NCBI RefSeq assembly: GCF_005217615.1
Contig: NZ_SZNK01000001.1
Span: forward strand, 4,582,501 to 4,646,500
DNA: 64,000 nucleotides
Origin: Brevibacillus antibioticus
Lineage (GTDB): Bacteria; Bacillota; Bacilli; Brevibacillales; Brevibacillaceae
Direction: 5' to 3'
The notes beneath the pieces were generated by a model. That model did not search any database. It saw only the letters and a program-made list of their open reading frames with translations, and had not been told where the DNA came from. A program made the translations under genes and the position numbers. Positions 50,892 through 62,507 of the stretch are shown here, piece by piece (position 1 is the stretch's first letter; every line of letters begins with the position of its first letter).

Positions 50892-52358
50892 TTACTGACC
50901 GTTTGCAATTACTTGCTGTGCACGTGCAATCACCTTTTCGCGTCCGAGCAGATACAACGTCTCTGCCAAATCACGACCATGCGCCTGACCAGTTGCTCCT
51001 ACGCGAACCGGCATAAACAACGCCTTGCCTTTATGACCCGTTTCCTTTTGCACGTCCTTGAGTACCGCTTTAATAACATCCACATTATATGCATCCTGGG
51101 CAGAAAGGTGCTTCACAAAGGAAGCCAGCACTTCCGGCAATTGAGGTTCTTTCAGCACCAGAGTTGCTTCTTCATCGTACACCACTTCGTCGAGGAAGAA
51201 AAGAGCTGCTAGCGGAACGATTTGCGCACAGTAGGACATTTGCTCTTGGTACAGACCTACGATACTACGAACCCATTCCAGCTTCTCAGCAGACAACGTC
51301 TCTTCAATGAAGCCAGCTTTTTGCAGATGCGGGACACACATGTCTGTAATCATATCCAGCGGTTGGCGCTTCAAATAGAAGTTGTTCATCCAGTTCATCT
51401 TCGTTGCATCAAACACCGCTGGCGACTTATTCACGCGGTCCATTGAGAACAGCTTGATCAGATCTTCGATTAAGAAAATCTCTTCTTCGCCACCTGGAGA
51501 CCATCCCAAAAGAACAAGGAAGTTCACGATTGCTTCTGGCAAGAAGCCGAGGTCACGGTACTGTTCAATGAACTGAAGAATGCTCTCGTCGCGCTTGGAC
51601 ATCTTTTTGCCATCTTGGTTGAGGATCAGTGCCAAGTGAGCAAAGTCAGGCGCCTCCCACCCAAACGCTTCATAAATCATCAATTGACGAGGCGTGTTGG
51701 ACAGATGCTCCTCTCCACGAATGACGTGGCTAATTTTCATCAAATAGTCGTCCACTACAACAGCGAAGTTGTATGTAGGAATTCCATCTGGACGGCAAAT
51801 AACGAAATCGCCCATCTCATTGGAGTTGAAAGTCACTTGGCCACGAATCAGGTCATTCACGATATACTCGCGATCATCCTGAACGAGGAAGTGAATGGAT
51901 GGCACTCGTCCTTCTGCTTCGTACTGAGCACGCTGCTCGTCCGTTACATGGCGGTGCTTTTCCAGAATGCGTGGTGTTTCTCCACGCGCGAGCTGTTCTT
52001 CACGTTCTGCATCCAGCTCTTCTTTTGTCGCGTAGCAGTAGTACGCTTTGCCTTCTGCCAGCAGTTGATCGATATATTTCCGATAAATGTCCAGGCGCTC
52101 TGTTTGACGGTACGGTCCATATGGTCCACCAACATCTGTACCTTCTTCCCATGTTACGCCGAGCCATTTCAGGTTTTTCATTTGTTCTTCGTCTGCATTT
52201 TCCTTATTGCGCGTTTGGTCCGTATCTTCAATCCGAACGATGAACGAACCACCGTGATGTTTTGCAAAAAGATAATTGAAGAGCGCTGTTCGCGCACCGC
52301 CGATGTGTAAATGCCCCGTAGGACTCGGCGCATAACGAGTGCGAATTTCTTTCGCCAT
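50892..52358 (-). CDS. gltX: Glutamyl-tRNA synthetase
   Basis: A 488-residue class I enzyme: HIGH region [15 protein letters not shown] and KMSKS-type KMSKRDES. In Bacillales it is usually non-discriminating and also charges tRNA-Gln, later corrected by GatCAB; I infer the same here. ATG 52358 gives [12 protein letters not shown]; an in-frame ATG four codons upstream is possible because the ribosome site AAGGATGG overlaps it. Confidence 0.95.
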   Translation of the reverse strand: MAKEIRTRYAPSPTGHLHIGGARTALFNYLFAKHHGGSFIVRIEDTDQTRNKENADEEQMKNLKWLGVTWEEGTDVGGPYGPYRQTERLDIYRKYIDQLLAEGKAYYCYATKEELDAEREEQLARGETPRILEKHRHVTDEQRAQYEAEGRVPSIHFLVQDDREYIVNDLIRGQVTFNSNEMGDFVICRPDGIPTYNFAVVVDDYLMKISHVIRGEEHLSNTPRQLMIYEAFGWEAPDFAHLALILNQDGKKMSKRDESILQFIEQYRDLGFLPEAIVNFLVLLGWSPGGEEEIFLIEDLIKLFSMDRVNKSPAVFDATKMNWMNNFYLKRQPLDMITDMCVPHLQKAGFIEETLSAEKLEWVRSIVGLYQEQMSYCAQIVPLAALFFLDEVVYDEEATLVLKEPQLPEVLASFVKHLSAQDAYNVDVIKAVLKDVQKETGHKGKALFMPVRVGATGQAHGRDLAETLYLLGREKVIARAQQVIANGQ

Positions 52359-52445
52359 TGGTAGCACCATCCTTATAAATGTAAAAGGCTATAACCTTGA
52401 CCTAAGTAAAAACGTATCTAAGGCTTTATGTTACACCTTGCCCCT

Positions 52446-52919
52446 CTACTTGACAAGCAAGCATACTGCCTGAGCAGCGATTCCTTCCCCTCTGCCTGTA
52501 AAACCAAGTTTCTCGGAGGTAGTCGCCTTCACATTCACTTGGGAGAGATCGTCTGCCTCCAGCACACGTGCAATGACTTCACACATTTGCGGGATGTATG
52601 GCGCCATCTTCGGTGCTTGGGCAATGATCGTTGCATCCACGTTTCCTAAACGATAGCCGCGCTCCCGAACCAACTTCCATACATGCTCCAGTAGCTTTAC
52701 GCTATCCGCATCCTTGAAAGCCGGGTCTGTATCCGGGAAATGACGGCCAATATCCCCCTCACCAATCGCTCCAAGAATCGCGTCACTAATTGCATGGAGG
52801 AGAACATCCGCGTCAGAATGCCCTAGCAAGCCTTTTTCATACGGGATGGTGACACCTCCAATAATGCATGGACGCCCCTCTACTAATTGATGCACGTCAA
52901 AACCTTGTCCAATACGCAT
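52446..52919 (-). CDS. ispF: 2-C-methyl-D-erythritol 2,4-cyclodiphosphate synthase
   Basis: 157 residues. Zinc ligands Asp8 and His10 in GFDVHQL and the His of [11 protein letters not shown] (about 42) are present, as is the C-terminal [16 protein letters not shown]. Fifth step of the MEP isoprenoid pathway. 3 bp after ispD. Confidence 0.96.
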   Translation of the reverse strand: MRIGQGFDVHQLVEGRPCIIGGVTIPYEKGLLGHSDADVLLHAISDAILGAIGEGDIGRHFPDTDPAFKDADSVKLLEHVWKLVRERGYRLGNVDATIIAQAPKMAPYIPQMCEVIARVLEADDLSQVNVKATTSEKLGFTGRGEGIAAQAVCLLVK

Positions 52920-52922
52920 GAG

Positions 52923-53609
52923 CTACTCTCCCTTTCGTTTCCGCAATATCTCTTCACCAAACCACAGATCGTCTGGCGTAGTAATTTTAATGTTCTCATA
53001 GCTTCCCTGCATAACCGATACCGGATGACCCAACCACTCAGCCAGCATCGCATCATCCGTGCCCAGCTTCCCCGCTGCCTCTGCTGCCTGATGTGCCTCT
53101 CGCAATAAAGACATACGAAAAGCTTGTGGGGTTTGAACCGCCCACAAGCTTTCCCGTGCTGGGGTTGACTCTACAAGTCCTGTTGCCCCCACCACTTTAA
53201 TCGTATCTTTGACAGGTACTGCCATGATCGTTGCCTGATCTTGTTGCACCTGTTTGATCATGTCACTGATCTGTTTGCGAGTGACGAAAGGACGGGCAGC
53301 ATCGTGAACCAGTACGTAATCGCAATTTGCGGATAGGGAAGCCAAGCCATTTCTCACACTGTCTTGTCGCTCTGCTCCACCCAGAGTAACCACAACCGTC
53401 AGCTTTTCAGCCGAGATCCAGGCCATTACTTCTGCGTAGTCTGCTTCACTCACCACAAGCACGACTTCATCCATGTCGGGATGAGTAGTAAAAAGACGTA
53501 CCGTATGAGCCAAGATCGGCTCGCCCGCAAGTGGTAACCACAACTTGTTTCGTTGCCCACCCATTCGTTTACCCGAACCGGCTGCAACGATCACGACACC
53601 CGTACTCAC
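52923..53609 (-). CDS. ispD: 2-C-methyl-D-erythritol 4-phosphate cytidylyltransferase
   Basis: 228 residues with the nucleotide-binding AAGSGKRMGG at the N-terminus, YVLVHDAARPFVT and the KITTPDDLW C-terminal motif. Third step of the MEP pathway; makes the substrate line that IspE and then IspF continue. Confidence 0.96.
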   Translation of the reverse strand: MSTGVVIVAAGSGKRMGGQRNKLWLPLAGEPILAHTVRLFTTHPDMDEVVLVVSEADYAEVMAWISAEKLTVVVTLGGAERQDSVRNGLASLSANCDYVLVHDAARPFVTRKQISDMIKQVQQDQATIMAVPVKDTIKVVGATGLVESTPARESLWAVQTPQAFRMSLLREAHQAAEAAGKLGTDDAMLAEWLGHPVSVMQGSYENIKITTPDDLWFGEEILRKRKGE

Positions 53610-53636
53610 TGATTCATCCCTCTCCTGTTGTCTTTT

Positions 53637-54725
53637 CTATAACGCTCGTTCCAGCAGCTTTGGTTTGGCGAAGATCATACGTCCTGCTGAAGTTTGTAGC
53701 ACACTCGTTACGAGAACATCGACGTCGTTTCCGATGTATTCTCGTCCGCCCTCCACAACAATCATCGTGCCATCGTCCAGATAAGCGACACCCTGACCGT
53801 GTTCCTTCCCATCCTTGATGACTTGAACGTTCATCTCTTCTCCAGGTAAAACTACGGGCTTAACTGCATTCGCTAAATCATTGATGTTCAATACCGCAAC
53901 ACCTTGCAGCTCACATACCTTGTTCAGGTTAAAGTCGTTTGTTACGACCTTTCCGCTAATGAGCTTAGCGAGCTTGATCAGCTTGCTGTCCACCTCGGAT
54001 ACTTCTTCAAAATCGCCTTCCCAAATCTGAACCTTTACCTTCATTTCTTTTTGAATCTTGTTCAAGATATCCAGACCCCGACGACCGCGGTTTCTCTTCA
54101 GTACATCGGAGGAATCGGCGATATGCTGCAATTCCTCTAGCACAAATCCCGGAATGATCAGTACCCCTTCCAGAAAGCCGGTACGGCAAATATCTGCGAT
54201 GCGTCCGTCAATGATGACACTGGTATCGAGAATTTTATTTTCCAAGTTAACGGCAGTTGTTGCACTATCCTTTTTCTTATCCTTACGTCCAATCGAAAAT
54301 ACCGACATAATCTCGTCCCGCTTGCGAAACCCTACCTGGAAGCCCAAATAACCGAGCAACCCGGAAACAATTAACGGCAAAAGATCTCCTACAAATGGAA
54401 GCGGAATTTTACTGATGGGCAGGAATAATAAGAATGCAACAATAAGACCACTAATCAACCCCATCGCTCCGAACATCACATCGACAACCGGCATTTTGAC
54501 GAGTGTCTCTTCACCCCATCGAACGATGCGCAGAACATAATCCACAACCCAATTCGCTAAAAAGAAAAACAAGATGGCACCCAGTACAGCTCCAATATAT
54601 TGCGATCCGGCTACTACACCAAAGTTTAACAGTGGATCAAGCAACGAGAACAATTCGTCACCAAAGCGATATCCCAATCCGCCACCAATCAAAACAAAAA
54701 TGAATTTTCCTACTCGGCGTAACAT
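53637..54725 (-). CDS. yacL: PIN/TRAM-domain membrane protein YacL
   Basis: A 362-residue protein: four membrane spans (about 5-130), a PIN nuclease-type domain starting at [14 protein letters not shown] with further acidic residues ([16 protein letters not shown]), and a C-terminal TRAM RNA-binding domain (about 295-355). Function is not known for certain; it may act on RNA at the membrane. It precedes ispD, as in B. subtilis. Confidence 0.92.
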   Translation of the reverse strand: MLRRVGKFIFVLIGGGLGYRFGDELFSLLDPLLNFGVVAGSQYIGAVLGAILFFFLANWVVDYVLRIVRWGEETLVKMPVVDVMFGAMGLISGLIVAFLLFLPISKIPLPFVGDLLPLIVSGLLGYLGFQVGFRKRDEIMSVFSIGRKDKKKDSATTAVNLENKILDTSVIIDGRIADICRTGFLEGVLIIPGFVLEELQHIADSSDVLKRNRGRRGLDILNKIQKEMKVKVQIWEGDFEEVSEVDSKLIKLAKLISGKVVTNDFNLNKVCELQGVAVLNINDLANAVKPVVLPGEEMNVQVIKDGKEHGQGVAYLDDGTMIVVEGGREYIGNDVDVLVTSVLQTSAGRMIFAKPKLLERAL

Positions 54726-54818
54726 GCCTTCACCTCCTTTTACTAATATAGACAGAAGCCTAAAAGTAAAAACCTATTTTTTTCCAAATCATTATAATGC
54801 TTCATTTTACTTTCCCTC

Positions 54819-54848
54819 ACTATAGCAAAAAAGATTTTGCCATGTCAA
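54819..54848 (-). promoter_or_regulatory. Promoter of yacL-ispD-ispF
   Basis: On the minus strand a consensus TTGACA, an 18-bp spacer and TATAGT with the extended TGC before it. About 95 bp upstream of yacL. Confidence 0.75.
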
Positions 54849-54919
54849 ATAGCCAAAAATTTTAACATAGTTGTCATTTTCTCGTCAACCCGGGAACATT
54901 CGTTTCCTTCGATGATAAA

Positions 54920-54949
54920 TTGACAGGGAGCTGACTCCCTTCTTATAAT
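54920..54949 (+). promoter_or_regulatory. Strong promoter of the plus-strand gene at 55012
   Basis: Consensus TTGACA and consensus TATAAT separated by 18 bp, one of the best sigma-A matches in the window. The spacer contains a GGGAG/CTCCC inverted repeat that might bind a regulator. It diverges from the yacL promoter. Confidence 0.82.
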
Positions 54950-55011
54950 GTCTGTATCGTAATGAGAGAAAATTATGACGATACCAACAGCCTAAAGCAG
55001 AGGTGAACCAG

Positions 55012-55407
55012 ATGGACAATCGAAACATAGACGACTTTCAAACGCAAGTATCCGAGCTTTTGATCAGACATCGTAGCGTACTGGACGTCATGTCCAAAGT
55101 TCAGGAAACGGCATCCCGCATTAACCGTTCACTGACAAAAGCTATCACCGAATGCGGCTGTGTCGAAGTGGTTGCCAAAAAACAGACGTACGATTCGAAC
55201 AAGAACCTGGAGGACAACAAGTCCCATTTGGACACCCACTTTACCGGACCGCTGTGCGAGCATTGTCGCGATGTAGTTACTGCTGAGCTTGGCAAAAACC
55301 TCTTTTACCTCACTGCCTTGTGCAATATTACTGACATTAAGCTAGAAGATGTTCTTCAGAAAGAATCCAACCGATTGAATACTTTGGGTGTCTTCAACTT
55401 GTCTTAA
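55012..55407 (+). CDS. Conserved Bacillales protein of unknown function (MazG-like fold suspected)
   Basis: A 131-residue soluble protein. N-terminal half is helical (QVSELLIRHRSVLDVMSKVQ), then ECGCVEVVA and LCEHC supply four cysteines that could bind metal, and the C-terminal part LGKNLFYLTALCNITDIKLE resembles the last helices of MazG-type nucleotide pyrophosphohydrolases. Related proteins occur near this locus in other Bacillales and I recall them as DUF1573-annotated, but I am not sure of that name. ATG 55012 follows AGAGGTGAACCAG. A strong promoter and a terminator make it a monocistronic unit. Confidence 0.75.
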   Translation: MDNRNIDDFQTQVSELLIRHRSVLDVMSKVQETASRINRSLTKAITECGCVEVVAKKQTYDSNKNLEDNKSHLDTHFTGPLCEHCRDVVTAELGKNLFYLTALCNITDIKLEDVLQKESNRLNTLGVFNLS

Positions 55408-55464
55408 AAGTCCGTTACTCGTATTACGAATGAACCCTAAAAAAAGTTGCATACAAAAAAAGAA

Positions 55465-55490
55465 AAACCCGCACATTGAAGTGTGGGTTT
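55465..55490. terminator. Bidirectional terminator between the 55012 gene and pssA
   Basis: AAACCCGCAC pairs with GTGTGGGTTT (10 bp, one G-T), loop of 6, with A run on one side and seven Ts on the other. Confidence 0.88.
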
Positions 55491-55503
55491 TTTTATGCCG
55501 TAC

Positions 55504-56232
55504 CTATTCAAACGGAACGGATTCTTCCTCTTTGTTTTTACGCTTGCGTAATTTTTTGACGAGAAAGTCAACGTTTTTTTTTATTCCGTACAGTGCATAA
55601 AAAGCAAGTGGCAGGAAGACAATTTTCGGAAATTGTTGCGGATACTTAATCGCTACAACAACCACAATCGCGATGATAATAGGTGTGATCCAGTAAGCAG
55701 ACTTGGGAATCCCCACTTTTTTAAAGTTAGGATACTTGACCTTTGATACCATCAAAAAGGCAAGCAGCAACATACTTACGGCAAGCAATACCGGAGTGAA
55801 TACTTGGTGATAGAGTGCGAGCGTAGCCAGTACGCCCCCCGCTGCCGTAATCGGCAAACCGATGAAATACCCCGGAACCCCGGCCTGTACGTTAAAACGC
55901 GCCAAACGCAGCGCACCACAGATCGGAAAAATGGCTGTAATGAGAATTCCAAGCAAATCAAAGTGTTGCAAGACGACAACATACATGATGAACGCTGGCG
56001 CAATCCCAAATGTAATGACGTCAGAAAGGGAATCCAATTCCTTCCCGAACTCACTTTGGGCATTCAACATACGAGCTACACGTCCATCCAGCCCGTCTGC
56101 CAGCATACCAATGATCACTGTGATCGCTGCATATTCGACGTATTGATCGCCTCGAAACGCAAGAATAATTGCTAAAACTCCCAGAAACAAGTTGCTTACG
56201 GTTAGTATGTTCGGTAACGATTTCACGAACAT
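55504..56232 (-). CDS. pssA: CDP-diacylglycerol-serine O-phosphatidyltransferase
   Basis: A 242-residue membrane enzyme making phosphatidylserine, precursor of phosphatidylethanolamine. The CDP-alcohol phosphotransferase motif is complete (DGLDGRVAR ... GKELDSLSD, about 46-71). About seven membrane spans follow; the C-terminus is basic then acidic (KKLRKRKNKEEESVPFE). Ribosome site AGGAGGTAGTCT. In B. subtilis pssA lies elsewhere with psd, so its place between disA and yacL is a local arrangement. Confidence 0.93.
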   Translation of the reverse strand: MFVKSLPNILTVSNLFLGVLAIILAFRGDQYVEYAAITVIIGMLADGLDGRVARMLNAQSEFGKELDSLSDVITFGIAPAFIMYVVVLQHFDLLGILITAIFPICGALRLARFNVQAGVPGYFIGLPITAAGGVLATLALYHQVFTPVLLAVSMLLLAFLMVSKVKYPNFKKVGIPKSAYWITPIIIAIVVVVAIKYPQQFPKIVFLPLAFYALYGIKKNVDFLVKKLRKRKNKEEESVPFE

Positions 56233-56346
56233 AGACTACCTCCTGATTTCTTTTGCGTAAGGAGCAGGTTATCCTGTTGATCTTGTTTTTATCCAAGTCC
56301 CTTAGGCAAATGCTGAATACAAATAATGCCTTTATCCTATTCTACT

Positions 56347-57423
56347 TTAAATGTGTCTGTCAATGAACACTTGTTCTTGAATCCGTTTCAGTCCCTCTTT
56401 AATCGCTCTTGCTCGGACCTCGCCAATGCCTTCCACTTCGTCTAATTCCTGAATCGTTGCCATCATGATTCGCGGCAGATGATGAAAATGCTCTACCAGA
56501 TTGGAGATGATTGTAACCGGCAAACGCCTGATCTTGTACAGGATCCGATAACCTCTAGGGGAAACGGATTCATCCAGCATACTGGCATTGGAGGAATACC
56601 CAAGCGTTCGCAAAAATGAAGTGAGCTCCAGCATTTCCTCTGAGTTTAATTTTTTCATGTCCCGCAGCACAAGATCAGGTGAATAGGATGGATCTCGGGA
56701 ATAATCCCGAATAAGCATCTGGGCCTCTTCCTCAATGTTTGAAACCAGTTCCTCCAACTGCATACTGACGAGCCTTCCTTCTACTCCTAGCTCACATATG
56801 TACTTGGAGACCTCTGTCTTAATACGTAACACCATCTCAATCCGTTGCAAAACCGAGGCAACTTCGTGTAACGTGACGAGCTCCTCGAATTCTAACGCAC
56901 CAAGATTCGTCAAAGTTTGATCAAGCACGGCCTTGTATTTCTCAAGGGTAGATACAGCTTGATTCGCCTTGGCCAAAATGACGCTGATTTCGCTTAAGAC
57001 ATACCGGAAATTCCCTTGGTACAGCGTGATCACATTGCGGCGCTGAGAGATAGCAATGACCAGATGATTCGTTTGAATGGCCGTACGTTGTGCTGTACGA
57101 TGCCGTGTTCCCGTCTCGCTCGTGGGGATTGAGGCGGGTGGGAAGATTTGCGTATTCGCGTACAGGATGCGTTTTGCGTCTTCACTTACTATAATCGCCC
57201 CATCCATCTTCGCTAATTCATACAAATGGGCAGGAGAAAAATCACAATTGATGGAAAAACCGCCATCGACAATCGACTTCATCTCCGGACCGCACCCGAT
57301 AACGATCAAGCCCCCGGTTTTGGCTCGTAAAACATTTTCCAACCCTTCACGAAGCTGTGTGCCGGGTGCCACGAGACGAAGCACATCACCGAATTGCGGA
57401 GCTCTTTTGATGTTCCCCTGCAT
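56347..57423 (-). CDS. disA: DNA-integrity scanning diadenylate cyclase DisA
   Basis: A 358-residue c-di-AMP synthase. N-terminal DAC domain has DGA in [12 protein letters not shown] and RHR in TRHRTAQR; a helical spine follows and the C-terminal helix-hairpin-helix ([19 protein letters not shown]) binds branched DNA. It signals DNA damage before sporulation in Bacillus. Start follows AAGGAGGTAGGAGC; 8 bp after radA. Confidence 0.95.
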   Translation of the reverse strand: MQGNIKRAPQFGDVLRLVAPGTQLREGLENVLRAKTGGLIVIGCGPEMKSIVDGGFSINCDFSPAHLYELAKMDGAIIVSEDAKRILYANTQIFPPASIPTSETGTRHRTAQRTAIQTNHLVIAISQRRNVITLYQGNFRYVLSEISVILAKANQAVSTLEKYKAVLDQTLTNLGALEFEELVTLHEVASVLQRIEMVLRIKTEVSKYICELGVEGRLVSMQLEELVSNIEEEAQMLIRDYSRDPSYSPDLVLRDMKKLNSEEMLELTSFLRTLGYSSNASMLDESVSPRGYRILYKIRRLPVTIISNLVEHFHHLPRIMMATIQELDEVEGIGEVRARAIKEGLKRIQEQVFIDRHI

Positions 57424-57431
57424 GCCCGCTC

Positions 57432-58799
57432 CTACCTCCTTATCACCTCGTTCAACGCATCGGAAATGTTGCTCACACCAATTACTTGAATATCTGCTGG
57501 CGCATCCAGACCGCGGATGTTTTTCTCCGGGATGATCACACGCTTAAAGCCTAACTTATGTGCTTCTCGTACTCGTTGCTCAATACGAGAGACACCGCGC
57601 ACCTCACCAGTCAAGCCAATTTCTCCGATAACGACATCATGCGGATTGGTAGCGTGGTCACGGAAACTACTAGCAATGCTTACGGCAATCGCCAAATCAA
57701 CCGCTGGCTCATCCAATCTGACCCCACCTGCTACGTTTACATATGCATCTTGATTTTGTAGCATCATGCCCATGCGCTTTTCCAACACGGCCATGATCAT
57801 CGCTACACGCTGATGATCGACCCCTGTTGCCGTTCTCCGTGGGGTTACAAAGCTGGTCGGGGCAACGAGAGCTTGCAACTCAACCAAAACGGGACGTGTG
57901 CCTTCCATACTGGCTACGACCGTCGAACCCGCAACACCAAATGGACGCTCTGCCAAAAATATCTCAGACGGATTCGCCACTTCCTCCAAACCGCGATCCT
58001 TCATCTCGAAAATACCGATTTCGTTTGTCGAACCAAAACGGTTTTTGACGGCGCGCAAAATTCGAAACGTATTGTGGCGCTCCCCTTCAAAATAGAGAAC
58101 AGCATCTACCATGTGCTCAAGCATACGCGGACCGGCGATGGAGCCTTCCTTGGTTACGTGACCGACGATGAAGGTACCAATCCCTTTCCCTTTTGCAATC
58201 CGCATCAGTTGGGCAGTAGCCTCGCGTACTTGTGCGACACTCCCCGCAGCCGATTGGATCGTCGGGTGAAACACGGTCTGGATCGAGTCAATAATCAATA
58301 CATCCGGATCTACTTGATTAATATGCTGTTCGATCAAATCCAAATCATTTTCTGTCAATACAAACATCGGCGGCGTTTGCAAATGGAGTCGATCCGCGCG
58401 AATTTTGATTTGTTTTGCCGACTCCTCTCCAGATACATAGAGAACCTTCGCCCCTTGGTGAGCCAAGGCAAAAGATGTCTGCAAAAGCAATGTCGATTTT
58501 CCGATTCCGGGGTCTCCCCCAACCAAAATGAGTGAGCCCGGAACAAGTCCTCCACCAAGAACGCGATTCAATTCTCCGATCGTGGTATCCATGCGCGGCT
58601 CTTCATCACTAGCTACCTGGGTTAGTGGAATCGCAGATTGGCGCTGGCCGCCACTCAGCCCTTCGTGACGATGTGGATTTTTTACGGTCACTTCCTCCAC
58701 CAAGGTGTTCCAACTGCTGCATCCGGGGCATTTCCCCATCCATTTTGGCGTTTCATAGCCACATTCTTGACACGCGTATTTTGTTTTATACTTTGACAT
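57432..58799 (-). CDS. radA: DNA repair protein RadA (Sms)
   Basis: 455 residues: zinc finger CQECGYE...CPGCSSW (about 10-30), RecA-like ATPase with Walker [12 protein letters not shown], the KNRFGSTNE motif, and a C-terminal Lon-protease-like domain. It drives branch migration in recombination and modulates DisA, its downstream neighbour. Separated from clpC by a strong terminator, unlike the single operon of B. subtilis. Confidence 0.96.
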   Translation of the reverse strand: MSKYKTKYACQECGYETPKWMGKCPGCSSWNTLVEEVTVKNPHRHEGLSGGQRQSAIPLTQVASDEEPRMDTTIGELNRVLGGGLVPGSLILVGGDPGIGKSTLLLQTSFALAHQGAKVLYVSGEESAKQIKIRADRLHLQTPPMFVLTENDLDLIEQHINQVDPDVLIIDSIQTVFHPTIQSAAGSVAQVREATAQLMRIAKGKGIGTFIVGHVTKEGSIAGPRMLEHMVDAVLYFEGERHNTFRILRAVKNRFGSTNEIGIFEMKDRGLEEVANPSEIFLAERPFGVAGSTVVASMEGTRPVLVELQALVAPTSFVTPRRTATGVDHQRVAMIMAVLEKRMGMMLQNQDAYVNVAGGVRLDEPAVDLAIAVSIASSFRDHATNPHDVVIGEIGLTGEVRGVSRIEQRVREAHKLGFKRVIIPEKNIRGLDAPADIQVIGVSNISDALNEVIRR

Positions 58800-58852
58800 A
58801 GTCGCACCCTCACTTGGATTTCTTTTTCTACTTTTATCATAATTACGTACCC

Positions 58853-58886
58853 AAAAAAAGAATACCTCCCGAATCAGGAGGCATTC
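58853..58886 (-). terminator. Terminator of the ctsR-mcsA-mcsB-clpC operon
   Basis: A 10-bp stem GAATGCCTCC / GGAGGTATTC (58877-58886 with 58860-58869; one G-T pair), followed by seven Ts on the minus strand. It lies 17 bp after the clpC stop. Confidence 0.88.
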
Positions 58887-58903
58887 TATTACGTTTCAAC
58901 AGC

Positions 58904-61354
58904 TTACGATTTCGTTTTTTCGAGTCGCTTGACTACCAGCTTGCCTTCTTCGGCTTCGATATTGACGGTATCGCCCTTGCTGATCGTACCTTTGAGCAAT
59001 TCCTCGGACAAATTATCCTCGATGTGGCGCTGGATAGCACGACGAAGTGGACGCGCACCATAGGCCGGATCAAAGCCTTCTTTTGCCAGTACTTTCTTGG
59101 CTTCTTCGCTCAACTGGAAATCAATGTCTTGCTCTTTCAAACGTTTACGCAGATCTTCTGTCATGAGAGATACAATTTGCTCGATGTGCTCTTGCTCCAA
59201 AGAGTGGAACACGATGACTTCGTCGATCCGGTTCAAGAACTCAGGACGGAAGCTCTTTTTCAGCTCATCCATGACTTTGTCCTTCATATCCTGGTACTTT
59301 CTTTCCGAATCGTTGGTCGTAAATCCGAGCGTTGTATTTTTCTTGATCATGCTGGCTCCGACGTTGGAAGTCATAATGACAACCGTGTTGCGGAAATCAA
59401 CGGTACGTCCTTTGGAGTCTGTCAGACGACCATCATCCAAAACTTGTAGCAGGATGTTGAATACGTCTGGGTGGGCTTTCTCGATTTCGTCTAGCAAAAT
59501 GACGGAGTAAGGCTTGCGACGCACTTTTTCGGTCAGCTGACCGCCTTCGTCAAAGCCTACATAGCCAGGAGGGGCACCGACCAGACGAGCGGTGGAATGC
59601 TTCTCCATGTACTCAGACATATCTACACGAATCATGGCATCCTCGTCACCGAAAAGCGTCTCTGCCACAGCACGAGCCAATTCGGTTTTACCCACACCGG
59701 TGGGTCCCAGGAAGATAAACGAGCCGATTGGGCGTTTTGGGTCCTTTAGACCAGCACGGGCACGGCGGATCGCACGCGAAATGGATTTGACTGCTTCATC
59801 TTGACCAATGACGCGATCGTGCAAAATCTCTTCCATTTTCAGCAAGCGCTCTGTTTCTTCTTCCTTCAGCTTCAACACAGGAATACCTGTCCAGCTCGCC
59901 ACTACTTGCGCGATGTCTTCTGGTGTAACCTCCATGTTCAGCTGGCCTTGGCGCTCTTTCCAGTCTTTTTTCGTTTTATCCAGTTCTTCACGCAGTTTTT
60001 GCTCCTGATCGCGAAGTGCTGCTGCTTCTTCGAACTCTTGTGATTGTACGGCAGCGTCTTTTTCCTTGCGCACCTCTTCCAGACGTCCCTCCAGCTCTTT
60101 GAGGTTTGGTGGAACCGTAAAGGATTGCAAGCGGACTTTGGATGCCGCCTCGTCGACCAAGTCGATGGCCTTGTCAGGCAGGAAGCGTTCCGTAATATAG
60201 CGGTCAGACAGTTTTACTGCCTGCTCGATTGCTTCATCGGTAATTTTGACACGGTGGTGGGCTTCGTAACGATCACGAAGGCCATGCAGAATACGAATGG
60301 CATCCTCCGCTGTCGGTTCATCAACCTGAATCGGTTGGAAACGACGCTCCAGTGCCGCGTCTTTTTCGATGTACTTGCGATATTCGTCCAGCGTAGTGGC
60401 CCCTACGCACTGTAGCTCGCCACGTGCCAGCGCAGGCTTCAAAATATTGGAGGCATCAATTGCTCCTTCTGCTCCACCTGCTCCAATCAAGGTGTGTAGC
60501 TCATCAATAAACAGGATGATGTTTCCTGCTTGGCGAATTTCGTCCATGATTTTTTTCAGACGATCTTCGAACTCACCGCGATATTTGGTTCCCGCAACAA
60601 CGGTTCCCATATCGAGGGTCATGACGCGCTTATCACGAAGGGTCTCCGGAATTTCGTTATTCACGATTTTTTGGGCAAGACCTTCTGCAATAGCTGTCTT
60701 CCCGACACCGGGCTCTCCAATTAAAACAGGGTTGTTCTTGGTACGTCTGCTAAGTACTTGGATCACACGCTCGATTTCTTTTTGGCGACCGATGACCGGG
60801 TCCAGCCCGCCATCACGAGCGATTGCAGTCAGATCCCTTGCCAAGCCGTCCAGTGTCGGCGTATTCGCCGCTGGATTTCCTCCAGACGGTTGATGAGATG
60901 CCATCATTTCCGAGCTGCCAAGCAGCTGAAGCACCTGCTGACGTGCCTTGTTCAGGCTAACGCCCAGATTGTTCATGATTCTCGCAGCAATGCCTTCTCC
61001 TTCACGGATTAAGCCAAGCAGAATATGTTCAGTCCCCACATAGGTATGACCCAGCTTGCGGGCTTCGTCCATCGACAGTTCAATGACCTTTTTGGCGCGA
61101 GGTGTATAGTTTGGTGTGTAATTACTACCGGACTGCTCTGTTCCTCGCCCGATTAACGACTCCACTTCGCTCTGGATTTTATCGAGGCCAAGCCCAAGTG
61201 ATTGCAGTGCCTTCGCGGCAATCCCTTCGCCTTCTCGAATGAGTCCTAGCAGCACATGCTCTGTCCCAATATCTTTGTGTCCGAGACGAACCGCCTCTTC
61301 CAGGGCAAGCGCCAGTACTTTTTGTGCTCGTTCTGTAAAACGTCCAAACATCAT
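58904..61354 (-). CDS. clpC: ATP-dependent Clp protease ATP-binding subunit ClpC
   Basis: An 816-residue HSP100 unfoldase. N domain with two repeats ([15 protein letters not shown] and [15 protein letters not shown]), first AAA+ with GEPGVGKTA, middle coiled domain (about 410-470) and second AAA+ with GPTGVGKTE. It recognises phospho-arginine marks made by McsB and feeds ClpP. ATG 61354 ([11 protein letters not shown]) follows GGAGGTGTACGAT. Confidence 0.97.
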   Translation of the reverse strand: MMFGRFTERAQKVLALALEEAVRLGHKDIGTEHVLLGLIREGEGIAAKALQSLGLGLDKIQSEVESLIGRGTEQSGSNYTPNYTPRAKKVIELSMDEARKLGHTYVGTEHILLGLIREGEGIAARIMNNLGVSLNKARQQVLQLLGSSEMMASHQPSGGNPAANTPTLDGLARDLTAIARDGGLDPVIGRQKEIERVIQVLSRRTKNNPVLIGEPGVGKTAIAEGLAQKIVNNEIPETLRDKRVMTLDMGTVVAGTKYRGEFEDRLKKIMDEIRQAGNIILFIDELHTLIGAGGAEGAIDASNILKPALARGELQCVGATTLDEYRKYIEKDAALERRFQPIQVDEPTAEDAIRILHGLRDRYEAHHRVKITDEAIEQAVKLSDRYITERFLPDKAIDLVDEAASKVRLQSFTVPPNLKELEGRLEEVRKEKDAAVQSQEFEEAAALRDQEQKLREELDKTKKDWKERQGQLNMEVTPEDIAQVVASWTGIPVLKLKEEETERLLKMEEILHDRVIGQDEAVKSISRAIRRARAGLKDPKRPIGSFIFLGPTGVGKTELARAVAETLFGDEDAMIRVDMSEYMEKHSTARLVGAPPGYVGFDEGGQLTEKVRRKPYSVILLDEIEKAHPDVFNILLQVLDDGRLTDSKGRTVDFRNTVVIMTSNVGASMIKKNTTLGFTTNDSERKYQDMKDKVMDELKKSFRPEFLNRIDEVIVFHSLEQEHIEQIVSLMTEDLRKRLKEQDIDFQLSEEAKKVLAKEGFDPAYGARPLRRAIQRHIEDNLSEELLKGTISKGDTVNIEAEEGKLVVKRLEKTKS

Positions 61355-61414
61355 ATCGTACACCTCCGTATAACCGTGTTTTTTCTCTATATGGTTAACA
61401 ATTGCGTGATACCG

Positions 61415-62488
61415 TTACTCTTGTGAGTCCACAACGCGCAGACGTTCTCGAATCAGCCTTGCCCTTCTTTCATCGCGTTGGTCCGGAGTGAGCTTTTGCC
61501 CAGCGTGGTGCTGTAAAAACCCTGGCTGTGTCGTGACCAACAGTTCGTTTAGGACGAGCGGAGATACATTTGGAATGATGCCTAGATCAATCCCCAGACG
61601 TACATCAGACAAGCGCTGAGCCGCTTCCTTGGACTCTACTGTGCGAGCGTACATCAGGATGCCAAACGACCGAAAAATCCGATCCTCCAAAGAAACCCGG
61701 GTATGCTCCAGCAAGTAAGTACGTGCCACACGCTCTTGCTCAATAATCTGCCTGGCTACACCGTAGAGGTTGGAAAGAATATCCGATTCAGACATCCCCA
61801 GTGTGACCTGATTGGATAACTGAAAAAGATTCCCTAGAGCTTCGCTGCCCTCTCCGTAAATTCCTCTAACGACTAGACCAACTTGATTAATTGCCTGTAA
61901 AATTCTGCTGATCTGCTGCGTCATCACCAGAGCTGGCAAGTGCAGCATCACAGATGCACGAATTCCCGTACCCACATTGGTTGGGCAGCTTGTCAGATAT
62001 CCTCGTGTTTCGTCGAACGCGTAGTTCAAGTTTTTCTCAAAAATGTCGTCTATCTTAGTTCCTATTTCCCATGCCTCGTTCAAACGAAACCCGGGTAATA
62101 GTACCTGTATTCGAATGTGGTCTTCTTCATTAACCATAATGCTGACGGACTCATCTTCACGAAGCAATACCGCACCTTTGCGAGATTCCTCTGCCAAATG
62201 AGGGCTAACCAGATGCTTTTCTACGAGCACACGTTTTTCTAACGGATTAATTTGATCCATATGGATGACCTGAAGCTGATGCCGCTTGCGCATTGCCTCC
62301 GAATCGCTTACTTCCGTTACCTTTCTGACGACTTCCTCGCCCTGCGAGTCCGTTGCCAATAACGGAAAGGGATGCTGGCGCAGGTTACGGGCGATACGCA
62401 GCCGTGTACTTATGACAATGTCGGAATCAGGACCTTCTCCTTTCATCCAATTGCTCCACGGGTTTTGCATAAACTGCTTTTGGGACAT
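61415..62488 (-). CDS. mcsB: Protein arginine kinase McsB
   Basis: A 357-residue guanido-kinase relative that phosphorylates arginines on CtsR and damaged proteins. ATP-binding arginines in VISTRLRIARN, catalytic loop SCPTNVGTGIRASV (with the active Cys of this family), and C-terminal phospho-Arg binding region. Third gene of the ctsR operon; ribosome site AAGGGAGGTTAGC. Confidence 0.96.
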   Translation of the reverse strand: MSQKQFMQNPWSNWMKGEGPDSDIVISTRLRIARNLRQHPFPLLATDSQGEEVVRKVTEVSDSEAMRKRHQLQVIHMDQINPLEKRVLVEKHLVSPHLAEESRKGAVLLREDESVSIMVNEEDHIRIQVLLPGFRLNEAWEIGTKIDDIFEKNLNYAFDETRGYLTSCPTNVGTGIRASVMLHLPALVMTQQISRILQAINQVGLVVRGIYGEGSEALGNLFQLSNQVTLGMSESDILSNLYGVARQIIEQERVARTYLLEHTRVSLEDRIFRSFGILMYARTVESKEAAQRLSDVRLGIDLGIIPNVSPLVLNELLVTTQPGFLQHHAGQKLTPDQRDERRARLIRERLRVVDSQE

Positions 62489-62507
62489 AACCAGCTAACC
62501 TCCCTTG

